Source: Prado023 sp049688595 (GTDB lineage: Bacteria; Actinomycetota; Actinomycetes; S36-B12; CAIYMF01). From it: 24,334 nt of DNA. The stretch lies in the NCBI GenBank assembly GCA_049688595.1, contig JBAVLA010000010.1, positions 1-24,334 on the forward strand. The letters are read 5' to 3'. The position numbers and the translations under genes were made by a program. Of this stretch, positions 7,851 to 15,605 are shown one piece after another. Within the stretch, counting starts at the first letter, position 1; every line of letters begins with the position of its first letter. Under the pieces are notes generated by a model, which saw only the letters and a list, made by a program, of their open reading frames with translations, did no database searches and was not told the DNA's origin.

Positions 7851-8870
7851 GACGACCTTGCTGCGATCGGGTTCTCACGTCGGTGGGAGGCACTACTCTC
7901 GGAGAGCGATCCGTCGGCGGATCCGGGGCGCGTGCTGCGCCACGACGGGGTTTCGGTGCAGGTGCGCACCTCCGCCGGCGACCGAAGCGTGCGTCTGCGG
8001 CGGGGGCTGCCGCCGGTGACCGTCGGGGACTGGCTGGCGCTCGACGGGGAGCAGGCGATCGGACTGCTCGACCGAGCCTCGCTGCTGCGCCGCCGAGCCT
8101 CCGGCGGCGAGGAGTCGCAGCTCCTGGCCGCCAACGTCGACCTCGTCCTGCTGGTCATGGGGCTGGACCGCCCCATGAAGGCGGGGCGGATCCGTCGCGG
8201 CGAGGCGCTGGCCTTCGACGCCGGAGCTCACCCGGTGCTCGTCCTGACCAAGGCCGACCTGGCTGTGGACGTCGACGTCGTACTGGCAGTTGTCGAGGAG
8301 GACCATCCGGGACTCGAGGTGATCGTGACCTCCGCCGCTACCGGTGAGGGCCTCGACCAGCTGCGCGAGCGGATGGCTGCCGCGACCTCGGTGCTGCTCG
8401 GCGAGTCCGGTGCGGGCAAGTCGAGACTCGTCAACGCGCTCATTGGCGCGGACGTGGCCGCCGTGGGGCTGGTCCGAGACGGTGACCGCAAGGGCCGTCA
8501 CACGACATCGAGCCGCCAGCTCCACCTGCTCCCCAGCGGCGGGGTGGTCATCGACTCGCCCGGCATCCGCGAGGTCGGCCTGGCGGGGGACGAGGAGTCG
8601 GTCGGCGCCACGTTCGCAGACATAGACGAGGTCGGCCAGGAGTGCCGCTTCGCGGACTGCCAGCATGCCGGCGAACCCGGCTGCGCGGTCGCGCTGGCCA
8701 TCGAGGTCGGGGAGATCTCCGCCGATCGGCTCGAGGCCTACCGGGAGCTGTCGGCGGAGGCAGCCGCGGCTGCGCGGCGGGCCGACGAGCACGAGCGGCG
8801 CAGTCACGAGCGTCGGTTCGCCAAGCAGGTGAACCGGTTCGTTCGGTCCGAGCACCACAGGAAGAAGTGA
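7848..8870 (+). CDS. rsgA: Ribosome small subunit-dependent GTPase RsgA
   Basis: A 340-residue circularly permuted GTPase that acts late in 30S subunit maturation. The OB-fold N-terminus (RVLRHDGVSVQVRT, VTVGDWLAL) is followed by the permuted G motifs: G4 TKAD, G5 TSA, G1 GESGAGKS, G2 around HTTSSRQL and G3 DSPG. The C-terminal zinc site CRFADCQHAGEPGCAV (Cys-Cys-His-Cys) and a basic helical tail ending HHRKK complete it. The family usually has GxSGVGKS; Ala replaces Val here, which is tolerated. GTG 7848 was chosen over TTG 7839 because it sits at leaderless distance from a -10 box. Confidence 0.92.
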   Translation: MDDLAAIGFSRRWEALLSESDPSADPGRVLRHDGVSVQVRTSAGDRSVRLRRGLPPVTVGDWLALDGEQAIGLLDRASLLRRRASGGEESQLLAANVDLVLLVMGLDRPMKAGRIRRGEALAFDAGAHPVLVLTKADLAVDVDVVLAVVEEDHPGLEVIVTSAATGEGLDQLRERMAAATSVLLGESGAGKSRLVNALIGADVAAVGLVRDGDRKGRHTTSSRQLHLLPSGGVVIDSPGIREVGLAGDEESVGATFADIDEVGQECRFADCQHAGEPGCAVALAIEVGEISADRLEAYRELSAEAAAAARRADEHERRSHERRFAKQVNRFVRSEHHRKK

Positions 8871-8904
8871 GCTGGTGCGCGTGGCCTCAGGAAGGGGTGG
8901 CATC

Positions 8905-9078
8905 GTGCGATACCGAGTGCATCGATTCGACCTGCGGATGACGCGGGACCAGGGCCAGCTCGAGAAGTTCCTGAACGAGCTTGAGGGCGAGGTGATCGCG
9001 GTCGTTCCGAACGTCGCGGTGTCGTTCATGTGGGTGCACCGGGTGGACTTCGTGCTCATCGTCGAGAAGCTGGCCTGA
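8905..9078 (+). CDS. Small hypothetical protein
   Basis: A 57-residue protein (MRYRVHRFDLRMTRDQGQLEKF to IVEKLA). GTG 8905 was chosen because GAAGGGGTGG (8891-8900) is a strong SD with 4 nt spacing. It follows rsgA by 34 nt and is probably co-transcribed. The pattern strand (YRVHRFDLRM), helix (QLEKFLNEL), strand (EVIAVVPNV), strand (VDFVLIVEKL) suggests a compact alpha/beta fold a little like DUF4177 proteins. No function assigned. Similar small proteins seem to occur in actinobacteria, but I cannot check this. Confidence 0.65.
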   Translation: MRYRVHRFDLRMTRDQGQLEKFLNELEGEVIAVVPNVAVSFMWVHRVDFVLIVEKLA

Positions 9079-9218
9079 CACGCGTATGCCGCGCGTTCTG
9101 CTCCACGCAGTCGTAGCCATTCCCTCGAGGTTGCGCCGTCCTGCTGATCGGTGCTTGGCCCATTCCGTGGGCGATGGCGCCAGGGCGTCTCCGCGCTCGC
9201 AGCAGGTGGGTGTGCGGA

Positions 9219-9237
9219 ATACCCCGGGGGGTATCAT
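9219..9237 (+). promoter_or_regulatory. CsoR/CstR-type operator overlapping the -10 box of the TDT gene
   Basis: ATACCCCGGGGGGTAT at 9219-9234 is a perfect 7-2-7 palindrome (ATACCCC-GG-GGGGTAT), the form bound by CsoR/RcnR/CstR-family repressors that sense copper, nickel or persulfide. It overlaps a -10-like TATCAT (9232-9237). The predicted start site near 9244 gives a ~30-nt leader before the ATG at 9275. No CsoR-family gene is present in the window. Confidence 0.65.
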
Positions 9238-9274
9238 GGTTGAAGTTCGCATGACCACGGAATCGAGGATCGAC

Positions 9275-10375
9275 ATGTCTGTCCAGCCAACGCCGGCAGC
9301 AGGTGCCCCGCCCGGGCACGCCGGGTTCGACCTGCGCAGCTTCGCCCCGAGTTGGGGGGCTTCGGTGATGGGGACCTCGGCGCTGTCGGTGGCGCTGTTC
9401 GCTGTGGGGGAGGGCAGCCCGGCGTCGGGGATCACGACCCTGCTGTCGCGGGTGGTGCTCATGGTGGCGCTGGTGATGGGGGTCCTGGTGCTGGGAGCGA
9501 CCGCGGCGCGCTGGGCCCGTCACACGGCCGACGCGCGGGCGGATCTCCGCCATCCGGTGAAGGGCGGGATGACAGCCACGGCCGCGGGGGCGCTCCTGAC
9601 GTTGGCGGTGGCGATCGGCAAGGTGGGTCCCGGGCTGCTGCCGGGGGCGGTGATCCTGCCGGCGGTGGGTGTCCTGGCGGTTCTTGGTGCGGTACTGGCG
9701 CTGCTGATCGGCTGGGAGTTCCTGGCTGAGGTGTTCACCTCGTCGGATCCGGCGCTGGCGCAGATGTCGGGGGCGTGGTTCGTGCCGCCGGTGGTGACGA
9801 TCATCACCCCGCTGGCGATCCTGCCGATCATCGCGGCGAACCCGGGCCTGGCCCCCGACCTGCTGGCGGTCGGGTGGGCGTTCCTGGGCATGGGGGCGAT
9901 CCTGTACGTGGTGGTCACCGCGACGTTGTTCATGCGCAGCATCAGCCATCCGTTGCCGCCGGCGGGGCTGGCTCCGACGTTGTTCATCGGGATGGGCCCA
10001 GCGGGGCTGATGGGGCTGGACATGGTGCGCCTGGCGCAGGTGTCGGTGCAGACCGGGGTCGCCGAGGCGTCGCTGGTATCGGCGGTCCTGCCCGCTGCAT
10101 CGATGATGTGGGGATTCGGGCTGTGGTGGATGGCCAGCGCACTGATCGTGCTGCGCCGCGGCTACGCGCGGCTTCCGTTCTCGCTGTCGTGGTGGGGTTT
10201 CACGTTCCCCCTGGCCGCGTGGACGATCGCCACGATCGTGTTGGGCCGGGCCTGGGACTCCGGTCTCCTCGCGACGATCGGGTGGGCCGCCACGGCGGGC
10301 CTGTTCGCGCTGTGGGCCTACGTCGCCGCCCGCACCCTGGCTGGAATCCGCTCCGGGACGATCTGGGCCCACTGA
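9275..10375 (+). CDS. TDT/SLAC1-family anion transporter
   Basis: A 366-residue membrane protein with about ten hydrophobic helices, resembling the tellurite-resistance/dicarboxylate transporter (TDT) family that includes TehA, plant SLAC1 and the yeast sulfite exporter Ssu1. Features are the N-terminal FAPSWGASVMGTSALSVALF helix, the EFLAEVF loop and the FIGMGPAGLMG segment. ATG 9275 was chosen because GAGGA (9265-9269) precedes it by 5 nt and because a promoter/operator lies at 9219-9237; the frame is open further upstream, but that part has no family similarity. The persulfide/copper-type operator and the downstream desulfurase-like enzyme favour sulfite or another sulfur anion as substrate (inference). 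Confidence 0.8.
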   Translation: MSVQPTPAAGAPPGHAGFDLRSFAPSWGASVMGTSALSVALFAVGEGSPASGITTLLSRVVLMVALVMGVLVLGATAARWARHTADARADLRHPVKGGMTATAAGALLTLAVAIGKVGPGLLPGAVILPAVGVLAVLGAVLALLIGWEFLAEVFTSSDPALAQMSGAWFVPPVVTIITPLAILPIIAANPGLAPDLLAVGWAFLGMGAILYVVVTATLFMRSISHPLPPAGLAPTLFIGMGPAGLMGLDMVRLAQVSVQTGVAEASLVSAVLPAASMMWGFGLWWMASALIVLRRGYARLPFSLSWWGFTFPLAAWTIATIVLGRAWDSGLLATIGWAATAGLFALWAYVAARTLAGIRSGTIWAH

Positions 10376-10445
10376 GAGGTTGCCCGGCCAAGAACCGAGA
10401 TCGGACCAGACCACCCGTTGTCGGCCTCCCTGCGGCGCCTCGGCG

Positions 10446-10460
10446 TAGGGTCGCGTCGTG
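10446..10460 (+). promoter_or_regulatory. -10 box and leaderless start of the class V enzyme gene
   Basis: TAGGGT (10446-10451) is followed after 6 nt by GTG (10458), with no SD sequence between, fitting a leaderless transcript. The gap of 82 nt after the TDT gene therefore holds an independent promoter. Confidence 0.5.
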
Positions 10461-12167
10461 GTGACTATCCCGGCGCGCAGCGCGGAGCTGCCAGGCTCGC
10501 CGCTGCTGGAGCGGATCCGGGCGGCAGTGATCGGGGACGACCAGGTGATGCTGGGTCCGTACGGCCCCAGGCGGGTCACCTACGCCGACTACACGGCAAG
10601 TGGGCGAGCGTTGGACTTCCTCGAGGACTTCATCCGGGCCGAGGTGCTGCCGCGATACGCCAACACGCACACCGAGTCCAGCGGCACAGGTCTGCAGACC
10701 ACCCGATTGCGGGAGGACGCCCGCCAGATCATCAAGGATGCGGTGCATGGTGACGACTCGACGGCGGTCATCTTCGCTGGATCGGGGACCACGGGTGCTG
10801 TCGACAAGCTGATCGGGATCCTCAACCTGCGCCTTCCGGCCGACCTCGATGCGCGCTACCACCTTGCCGACCAGATGCCGGCCGGTGAGCGCCCGGTGGT
10901 GTTCATCGGTCCGTTCGAGCACCACAGCAACGAGCTGCCGTGGCGTGAGTCGATCGCCGAGGTGGTGACGATCGGGGAGACCCCCGACGGGCACATCGAC
11001 TCCGACATGCTGGCCACCGAGCTGGTCCGGTACGCCGAGCGGCGATTGAAGATCGGCAGCTTCAGCGCGGCCTCGAACGTGACCGGGATCCTCAGCGACA
11101 CCCACGGCATCTCGAGGCTGCTTCACGAGCACGGGGCGCTGGCCTTCTGGGACTACGCCGCGGGCGCGCCGTACATCGACATCGACATGAACCCTGCGGC
11201 TGACCCGCTTGCCCACAAGGACGCGGTGGTTCTCTCCCCGCACAAGTTCGTCGGCGGGCCAGGCACCCCCGGGGTGCTCATCATGCGCAAGGAGTTGATG
11301 ACCAACTCGGTGCCGGACGTGGTCGGCGGGGGAACCGTCATGTACGTCAGCCCAACCGAGCATCGGTTCCTGACCGACCCTGAGCATCGCGAGGAGGGCG
11401 GGACCCCCGCGATCATCGAGTCGATCCGGGCGGGCCTTGTCTTCCAGCTGAAGCAGGCGGTGGGCAGCGACACCATCAGTGCCTATGAGCAGGACTTCGT
11501 CGCCCGTGCCGTGCAGGCGTGGTCAACCAACCCGGCGATCGGCGTGCTGGGCAACATCGCCGCCGATCGGCTGTCGATCGTGTCGTTCACGGTGCGCGCC
11601 CCGTCGGGGCGGTACCTGCACCACAACGCGGTCGTGGCGATGCTCAACGACATGTTCGGCATCCAGGCCCGTGGTGGCTGCTCCTGCGCCGGGCCCTACG
11701 GACATCGGCTGCTGGGGATAGACCTGAGCCGGTCCGCGGAGTTCGAGGCGCAGATCTCCGTCGGCTGCGAGGGCATCAAGCCCGGCTGGACTCGGGTCAA
11801 CTTCAACTACTTCATCTCGGAGGCCGTGTTCCGGTACATCGTGGAGGCGGTCGACCTGATCGCCAGCCACGGGTGGGCGCTGCTGGGTGACTACCGCTTC
11901 GACATCGCCTCGGGTCGGTGGAGGCACCGCGCTGGACCCATCGAGCCGCCGCTTCGCCTCAGCGACCTCGTGTACGGGCCGGACGGCCGGCTCACCTACC
12001 CGGACAGGCGTGAGCGGGCCCCAGAGTCCGACCTGGACCGATACCTGGAGGAAGGCCGGGACCTCCTGACGACAGCGGCACACTCCGCGCACCTGCCGCC
12101 AGCGGTCCTATCTGTCGAGCTGGCCGCGCTGCAGTGGTTCGAACTGCCGGCGGCAGCAATGCCATGA
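10458..12167 (+). CDS. Class V aminotransferase-fold PLP enzyme (cysteine-desulfurase-like)
   Basis: A 569-residue fold-type I PLP enzyme of the class V/NifS-SufS superfamily. The PLP lysine is Lys263 in LSPHKFVGGPGTPG. Other family landmarks are the N-terminal YADYTASGRALDF, GSGTTGAVDKLIG, IGPFEHHSNELPWRE (His near the cofactor), SNVTGIL and FWDYAAGAPY (PLP-binding Asp). RGGCSCAGPYGH at 406-417 places Cys408/Cys410 where SufS carries its persulfide Cys. The protein is ~150 residues longer than SufS, with a C-terminal extension after residue ~475. Desulfurase or selenocysteine-lyase-type chemistry is plausible; the substrate is not known. It is the neighbour of a putative sulfur-anion channel and is followed by a terminator hairpin. 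Confidence 0.8.
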   Translation: MVTIPARSAELPGSPLLERIRAAVIGDDQVMLGPYGPRRVTYADYTASGRALDFLEDFIRAEVLPRYANTHTESSGTGLQTTRLREDARQIIKDAVHGDDSTAVIFAGSGTTGAVDKLIGILNLRLPADLDARYHLADQMPAGERPVVFIGPFEHHSNELPWRESIAEVVTIGETPDGHIDSDMLATELVRYAERRLKIGSFSAASNVTGILSDTHGISRLLHEHGALAFWDYAAGAPYIDIDMNPAADPLAHKDAVVLSPHKFVGGPGTPGVLIMRKELMTNSVPDVVGGGTVMYVSPTEHRFLTDPEHREEGGTPAIIESIRAGLVFQLKQAVGSDTISAYEQDFVARAVQAWSTNPAIGVLGNIAADRLSIVSFTVRAPSGRYLHHNAVVAMLNDMFGIQARGGCSCAGPYGHRLLGIDLSRSAEFEAQISVGCEGIKPGWTRVNFNYFISEAVFRYIVEAVDLIASHGWALLGDYRFDIASGRWRHRAGPIEPPLRLSDLVYGPDGRLTYPDRRERAPESDLDRYLEEGRDLLTTAAHSAHLPPAVLSVELAALQWFELPAAAMP

Positions 12168-12175
12168 ACTGACCA

Positions 12176-12194
12176 CGCCCGGGTGCGGGCGTTT
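12176..12194 (+). terminator. Intrinsic terminator-like hairpin
   Basis: CGCCCG-GGTG-CGGGCG followed by TTT, starting 9 nt after the stop codon of the class V enzyme. A 6-bp GC stem with a short T run. Confidence 0.6.
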
Positions 12195-12297
12195 GCACCG
12201 GACTGGCGCACGCACGCGACGCGTGGCCGGGCGTGGCTGTGGTAGGCGGCACAGGTCAGCGCCTGAACGCCCAGATCCCGCACCGGGGCCGATCGCG

Positions 12298-12741
12298 CTA
12301 CCGACCCGTGTGCGCCCCGCGGAACACAAGGACCGGGCACGGCGCGTGGTGCACGCAGAAGCCGGCCACCGAGCCCAGGTGCATGCCGGGCAACTCGCCG
12401 CGGCCATGGCTGCCGACCACCAGCAGGACTGCACCTTGGGCGGCGTCGGTCAGGGCGTGCGCCGGGCGGTTCTGAACTAGGCGTTTCTCGACGGGGACGT
12501 CGGGCTCGGCTCCAAGTGCCTCCTCGACGGATCGGTCCAACGCCTCTTGGGCAGCGTGGGCGTAGTCGGCTTCGGTGGCGGTTGGAGCCAGGAAGATCGT
12601 CCACGGGATCTCGTACGCGGTGACGACGCGCAGGCGACCAACAATGTGGCGGACATGGTCCGCGGCCCACCGCAGCCCCTCGATGCTCAGCGCCGACCCA
12701 TCAACTCCCACCACGACAAGGGCAAGGTCCTCGTTGATCAT
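12298..12741 (-). CDS. Universal stress protein (UspA family)
   Basis: A 147-residue single-domain Usp. It starts MINEDLALVVVGVDGS and contains the ATP-binding signature G-2x-G-9x-GS (GSHGRGELPGMHLGS) followed by CPVLVF, so it is of the nucleotide-binding type. ATG at 12741 was chosen because GGAGGTGGG (12746-12754, minus strand) is a near-perfect SD; the frame stays open 26 codons upstream without family similarity. It converges with the class V enzyme gene and lies downstream of the Dps-like gene in the same direction. Typical roles are stress, hypoxia or stationary-phase survival. Confidence 0.9.
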   Translation of the reverse strand: MINEDLALVVVGVDGSALSIEGLRWAADHVRHIVGRLRVVTAYEIPWTIFLAPTATEADYAHAAQEALDRSVEEALGAEPDVPVEKRLVQNRPAHALTDAAQGAVLLVVGSHGRGELPGMHLGSVAGFCVHHAPCPVLVFRGAHTGR

Positions 12742-13047
12742 GATTCCCACCTCCAACAACAAGCGTAGGTGCTCGACTCGAGGCGGGGAAGGGCCGCATG
12801 GCGTTGAGGACTCCCCCATGCGTGGGACGTCGGCGCCTCAGGAAAGGCATCGCCCCGTCACACGCGTATCGATCGCGTGCAGTCCGAATTGGTGGACTGC
12901 ACGCGATCCGATCCATGCAGTGCATCTCGCATGCCGGATCCGAGCGACGGGCCCGGACCCACGCCCATCATTCGGCGTTCTCCCTGTCGCGCCTCACGGG
13001 TGGGGCCTGTTGTCCCGTCGGGTCCCTCGGTGCAGGGCTCGTGACCC
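12742..13047. other. Intergenic region between usp and dps-like genes
   Basis: No gene seen. It holds the usp SD sequence (12746-12754), a possible minus-strand -10 (TACGCT just upstream), a strong hairpin at 12871-12908 and a small palindrome ATGCAGTGCAT (12915-12925). Confidence 0.5.
12871..12908. other. Perfect 15-bp inverted repeat (hairpin)
   Basis: GATCGCGTGCAGTCC (12871-12885) and GGACTGCACGCGATC (12894-12908) are exact reverse complements separated by GAATTGGT. It lies 140 nt beyond the stop of the Dps-like gene and ~130 nt upstream of usp. There is no T run on either side, so a classic intrinsic terminator is doubtful; a U-independent terminator, mRNA stabiliser or recombination/binding site are alternatives. 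Confidence 0.7.
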
Positions 13048-13494
13048 TCAGCGCCTGGACACCCGCATCATCCAGGCGTGCTTCGCCAACCCGCCGGAGA
13101 TCTCCAACAGGATGCCCTGCGTGACCAGGTCATCCTCGATGGTCGCGGCGCGGGCGTTGAGCCGGCCTGCGACCTCCTCCAGCCTGCCCTGCATCGCCGC
13201 TACCGCGTCGGCGTCGTGCTGCCACCCGGCGGTTGGCGCGGGCAGCGGGGTGGCTGCGGCCACCGTGGCCAGCCGGCCGTCGGGGGCGACGTCCAAGGTT
13301 GCCAGTCGCTCGGCGACATCGTCGTACCACAGCCGGACCTGGTCGGTGATCTCGTCGAGGTGCAGGTGCACCCCGCGGAACTCCTGGCCGGTCACGTTCC
13401 AGTGGTAGTGCTTGGCCTGCAGGGAAAGGTCGATCAGTTCCACGAGCGTGTCCTGAAGGGCGGTGCTCAGGTCGCTTGTCGTGGGTGCGCTCAT
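13048..13494 (-). CDS. Dps-family ferritin-like DNA-protection protein
   Basis: A 148-residue Dps/ferritin-like protein. Such proteins form dodecamers that oxidise and store iron with H2O2 and may bind DNA. The ferroxidase region is typical: KHYHWNVTGQEFRGVHLHLDEITDQVRLWYDDVAERL supplies the His, Asp and Glu ligands. The N-terminus is short and not strongly basic, and the C-terminus ends MMRVSRR. ATG 13494 was chosen because GGAGGAGGAAT (13501-13511, minus strand) is an excellent SD; upstream codons lack similarity. Regulation by oxidative stress or iron is usual in the family but no operator is recognised here. Confidence 0.88.
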   Translation of the reverse strand: MSAPTTSDLSTALQDTLVELIDLSLQAKHYHWNVTGQEFRGVHLHLDEITDQVRLWYDDVAERLATLDVAPDGRLATVAAATPLPAPTAGWQHDADAVAAMQGRLEEVAGRLNARAATIEDDLVTQGILLEISGGLAKHAWMMRVSRR

Positions 13495-13626
13495 CGGTTC
13501 ATTCCTCCTCCGTGGATACACCGCGACGCTACTCGACCGGTCAGACATCGGCCAGCCGGGGCGCGGTCGGTAGCCTCGGGCCGGTGGCGCTCCGGGGAAC
13601 AGCCAAGGCATCAGGACCCACTCGAT

Positions 13627-15069
13627 CTACTGGGAGCGCTTTCGGGTGCTAGTGCCGGGATGCCGGACCGGTCCCGCTGGCGGTGCGGCCCGGGTCCGTG
13701 CCCACGCCCACACGGCCGATGCCAGGGCGGCTGCGGCTGCGAACACGAACAGGCTGCTGCCCAGCCCGGTGAGTGCCTGCGGCGCCAGCAGCATCGTGGC
13801 AGCCAGCGTCATGAGCAGGGCTCCCGAGACGATCTTGAGCACCCGGCCCTCCTCCGGCTGGAGGTGCCTGGCCCGCATCGTGACGACAGCGGCGCCGAAC
13901 ACCAGCAGTTCGTCGATGAGGAAGACGGCCATGTAGACGGCGAACAGGGCCATCGCCGTTGCGGTCGGGACCGCCTGGTCGGCCAGCATGCTCGTCCACA
14001 GCAGCGGGAGTCCGGCGGTGCAGGGCGTCTCCAGGAGGGACACGCCCACCGCCAGCGCCGCCGTCCCGGCCAGGGTGCCCGGCAGCCCCCGGTCCGCCCG
14101 ACCCACCCCGCGCATCGCTCGGTAGATCCGCGGCCGCTGGGACGGTGAGATGGACAATGACGGGCCCACACCTGGGGCCAAGCCGTCCTTGAGCTGGAGG
14201 ATTCCGAAGGCCATGGCCACGCCGGCCACGCCGATGCGGATCCAGGTCATCTGCCCGGCGTAGTCCAGTGCGCTGTACATGCCGACGACGTACAGCGCGT
14301 ACATAGCGGCGGTCACCAGCAGGAACGTCGTGCCGACCAGGGCGACCCGGCCGCGCGACCCGCTGTGCAGAACGATCGCGAGGAGGACCGCCAGCACCCA
14401 CAGCGAGCAGGGGTTGATCCCGTCGGCGAACCCGATCAGCACGGTGCTGACGAGCAGTGAGGAGCCTGTCAGGTCGACGGACCCGACAAGTGGGAGGTCG
14501 ACGCTGCCGCCCGTCGCAGGTCCTTCGGGACTCGGTGGCGCGGTGCTCGACGAACTTGGAGAGGGCTCCTGCGACGTCGGTGATGCCGCCGCCAGCGCAG
14601 CGGTGACGACCGACTCGATCTCGGCCGCGACCGACTCGCTGAACCCGATCCAGACCTGGTCCCCGACGATCGTGACGGGCACGCCGGTCGGCTCGAAGCC
14701 CAGCTCCTCGGCCCGCTGGGCCAGCAGCGCCCGGTTCGCCTCGTCGTTCCAGATCTCGTACTGCTCGATCCTCAGCTGCGGGTGCGCCGCCGCGAGCTGC
14801 GCGAGCCAGGCGCGCTCGGCAGCGCAGTGCGGGCATCCCTCCCCGTGGAACAGGGCCAGGGTGACGGGAGCGTCCGGGGTGACGGGAGCGTCCGGGGTGA
14901 CGACGGCCACGAACGGGACGCCGGCTGCGGCCTGGGCCGGCGCGATGAGCGCGCCCCAGGACCCGATCAGGACCAGAAGGCCGGCGAGGGCGGCCACGGC
15001 GCACGGCAGGAGTCGCCGACAGCCGCGTGGCAGCCCCCGGCTGGGTGCCGGCGGCGTGCCCCGGGTCAT
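13627..15069 (-). CDS. Thioredoxin/glutaredoxin-like domain fused to a CcdA/DsbD-type membrane domain
   Basis: A 480-residue fusion. A signal or anchor helix (about residues 20-48) is followed by a thioredoxin-fold domain with CPHC (Cys79, Cys82), LRIEQYEIWND and the cis-Pro motif TGVPVTIVGDQVWIGF. A Ser/Pro-rich linker (about 150-180) leads to a CcdA-like helical bundle with NPCSLW and ETPCTAGLP, whose cysteines normally shuttle electrons across the membrane. The likely job is delivering reducing power to an extracytoplasmic disulfide. The ATG overlaps the stop of the Fur-family regulator (ATGA), so it is translated with it, and it may therefore respond to zinc or redox. An 18-bp tandem duplication encodes TPDAPV twice at the start of the fold. 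Confidence 0.85.
   Translation of the reverse strand: MTRGTPPAPSRGLPRGCRRLLPCAVAALAGLLVLIGSWGALIAPAQAAAGVPFVAVVTPDAPVTPDAPVTLALFHGEGCPHCAAERAWLAQLAAAHPQLRIEQYEIWNDEANRALLAQRAEELGFEPTGVPVTIVGDQVWIGFSESVAAEIESVVTAALAAASPTSQEPSPSSSSTAPPSPEGPATGGSVDLPLVGSVDLTGSSLLVSTVLIGFADGINPCSLWVLAVLLAIVLHSGSRGRVALVGTTFLLVTAAMYALYVVGMYSALDYAGQMTWIRIGVAGVAMAFGILQLKDGLAPGVGPSLSISPSQRPRIYRAMRGVGRADRGLPGTLAGTAALAVGVSLLETPCTAGLPLLWTSMLADQAVPTATAMALFAVYMAVFLIDELLVFGAAVVTMRARHLQPEEGRVLKIVSGALLMTLAATMLLAPQALTGLGSSLFVFAAAAALASAVWAWARTRAAPPAGPVRHPGTSTRKRSQ
14863..14898 (-). repeat. 18-bp perfect tandem duplication inside the thioredoxin-CcdA gene
   Basis: GACGGGAGCGTCCGGGGT occurs twice without a gap (14863-14880 and 14881-14898). 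It is in frame and gives TPDAPVTPDAPV just before the first strand of the thioredoxin fold. Confidence 0.9.
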
Positions 15070-15485
15070 GCCTGGCACCTGGTGCACAGGCCCAGCAGCT
15101 CGAGTCGGTGGGTCACGTCAGCGAAGCCGTGCTCTGCGGCGACCCCTGCGGACCATTCCTCGACGGCAGGACCGGCGACTTCCATGGTCCGGCCGCATCG
15201 TCGGCAGACCAGGTGATGGTGATGCCGATCGCTGCACCGCCGATACAGGGTCACCCCATCGTCGCGGACCAAGGTGTCCACCTCGCTCAGGCCGGCCATG
15301 ATCGCCAGGGTCCGGTAGACGGTCGCCAGGCCGATCTGCTGCCCCCGATCCCGAAGGGCTGCATGGATCTCCTGGGCGCTGCGGAAGTCGGGCGTCGTCG
15401 CCAGCAGGTCGGCAACCGCCGCACGTTGCCGCGTCGTGCGCGGAGTGGGTCGCCCGGCGCTGGTCAGGTCTGGCACGCCGCTCAC
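15066..15485 (-). CDS. zur: Fur-family transcriptional regulator, probably Zur
   Basis: A 139-residue Fur-superfamily repressor. The winged helix lies at about residues 10-80 (RTTRQRAAVADLL, QIGLATVYRTLAIM), followed by the dimerisation domain with HHHHLVCRRCG (His88-91, Cys94, Cys97) and a C-terminal CTRC (Cys134, Cys137), the four Cys of the structural zinc site. Zur rather than Fur or PerR is inferred from the divergent znuABC genes. GTG 15485 was chosen because GAAGGA lies just upstream on the minus strand and it matches the usual N-terminal length; the frame is open 30 codons further. It is co-translated with the thioredoxin-CcdA gene through an ATGA overlap. Confidence 0.85.
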   Translation of the reverse strand: MSGVPDLTSAGRPTPRTTRQRAAVADLLATTPDFRSAQEIHAALRDRGQQIGLATVYRTLAIMAGLSEVDTLVRDDGVTLYRRCSDRHHHHLVCRRCGRTMEVAGPAVEEWSAGVAAEHGFADVTHRLELLGLCTRCQA

Positions 15486-15565
15486 GCATCCTTCCGGGTC
15501 TCGATCGGTGGAACTCGGTCCTTCAGCCTCGGCTTCGAGTCGACGGGTCGGGATCCTGCAGGGAC

Positions 15566-15592
15566 TACAATACAACGGTTCTCATTCTGATA
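15566..15592 (+). promoter_or_regulatory. znuA promoter and possible Zur site
   Basis: TACAAT (15566-15571) is a good -10. It is followed by AACGGTTCTCATTCTGATAT, an AT-richer stretch in otherwise GC-rich DNA; its right half TCATTCTGA resembles a Zur half-site (TCATTTTCA), but the left half matches poorly. A strong SD GAAGGAG (15594-15600) precedes the ATG by 5 nt. Confidence 0.45.
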
Positions 15593-15605
15593 TGAAGGAG
15601 CCACC

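Noticed and set aside
9056..10579. A 507-codon open frame on the minus strand
   Set aside because: It is antisense to the TDT transporter and is a repetitive His/Arg/Gln-rich translation without any family motif.
13584..13652. A 22-codon plus-strand ORF with a leaderless-type start (TAGCCT then GTG)
   Set aside because: The promoter-like pattern resembles that of rsgA, but the ORF is very short, lacks any family match and runs into the end of the thioredoxin-CcdA gene. It may be the remnant of a deleted gene, but the evidence is too thin.
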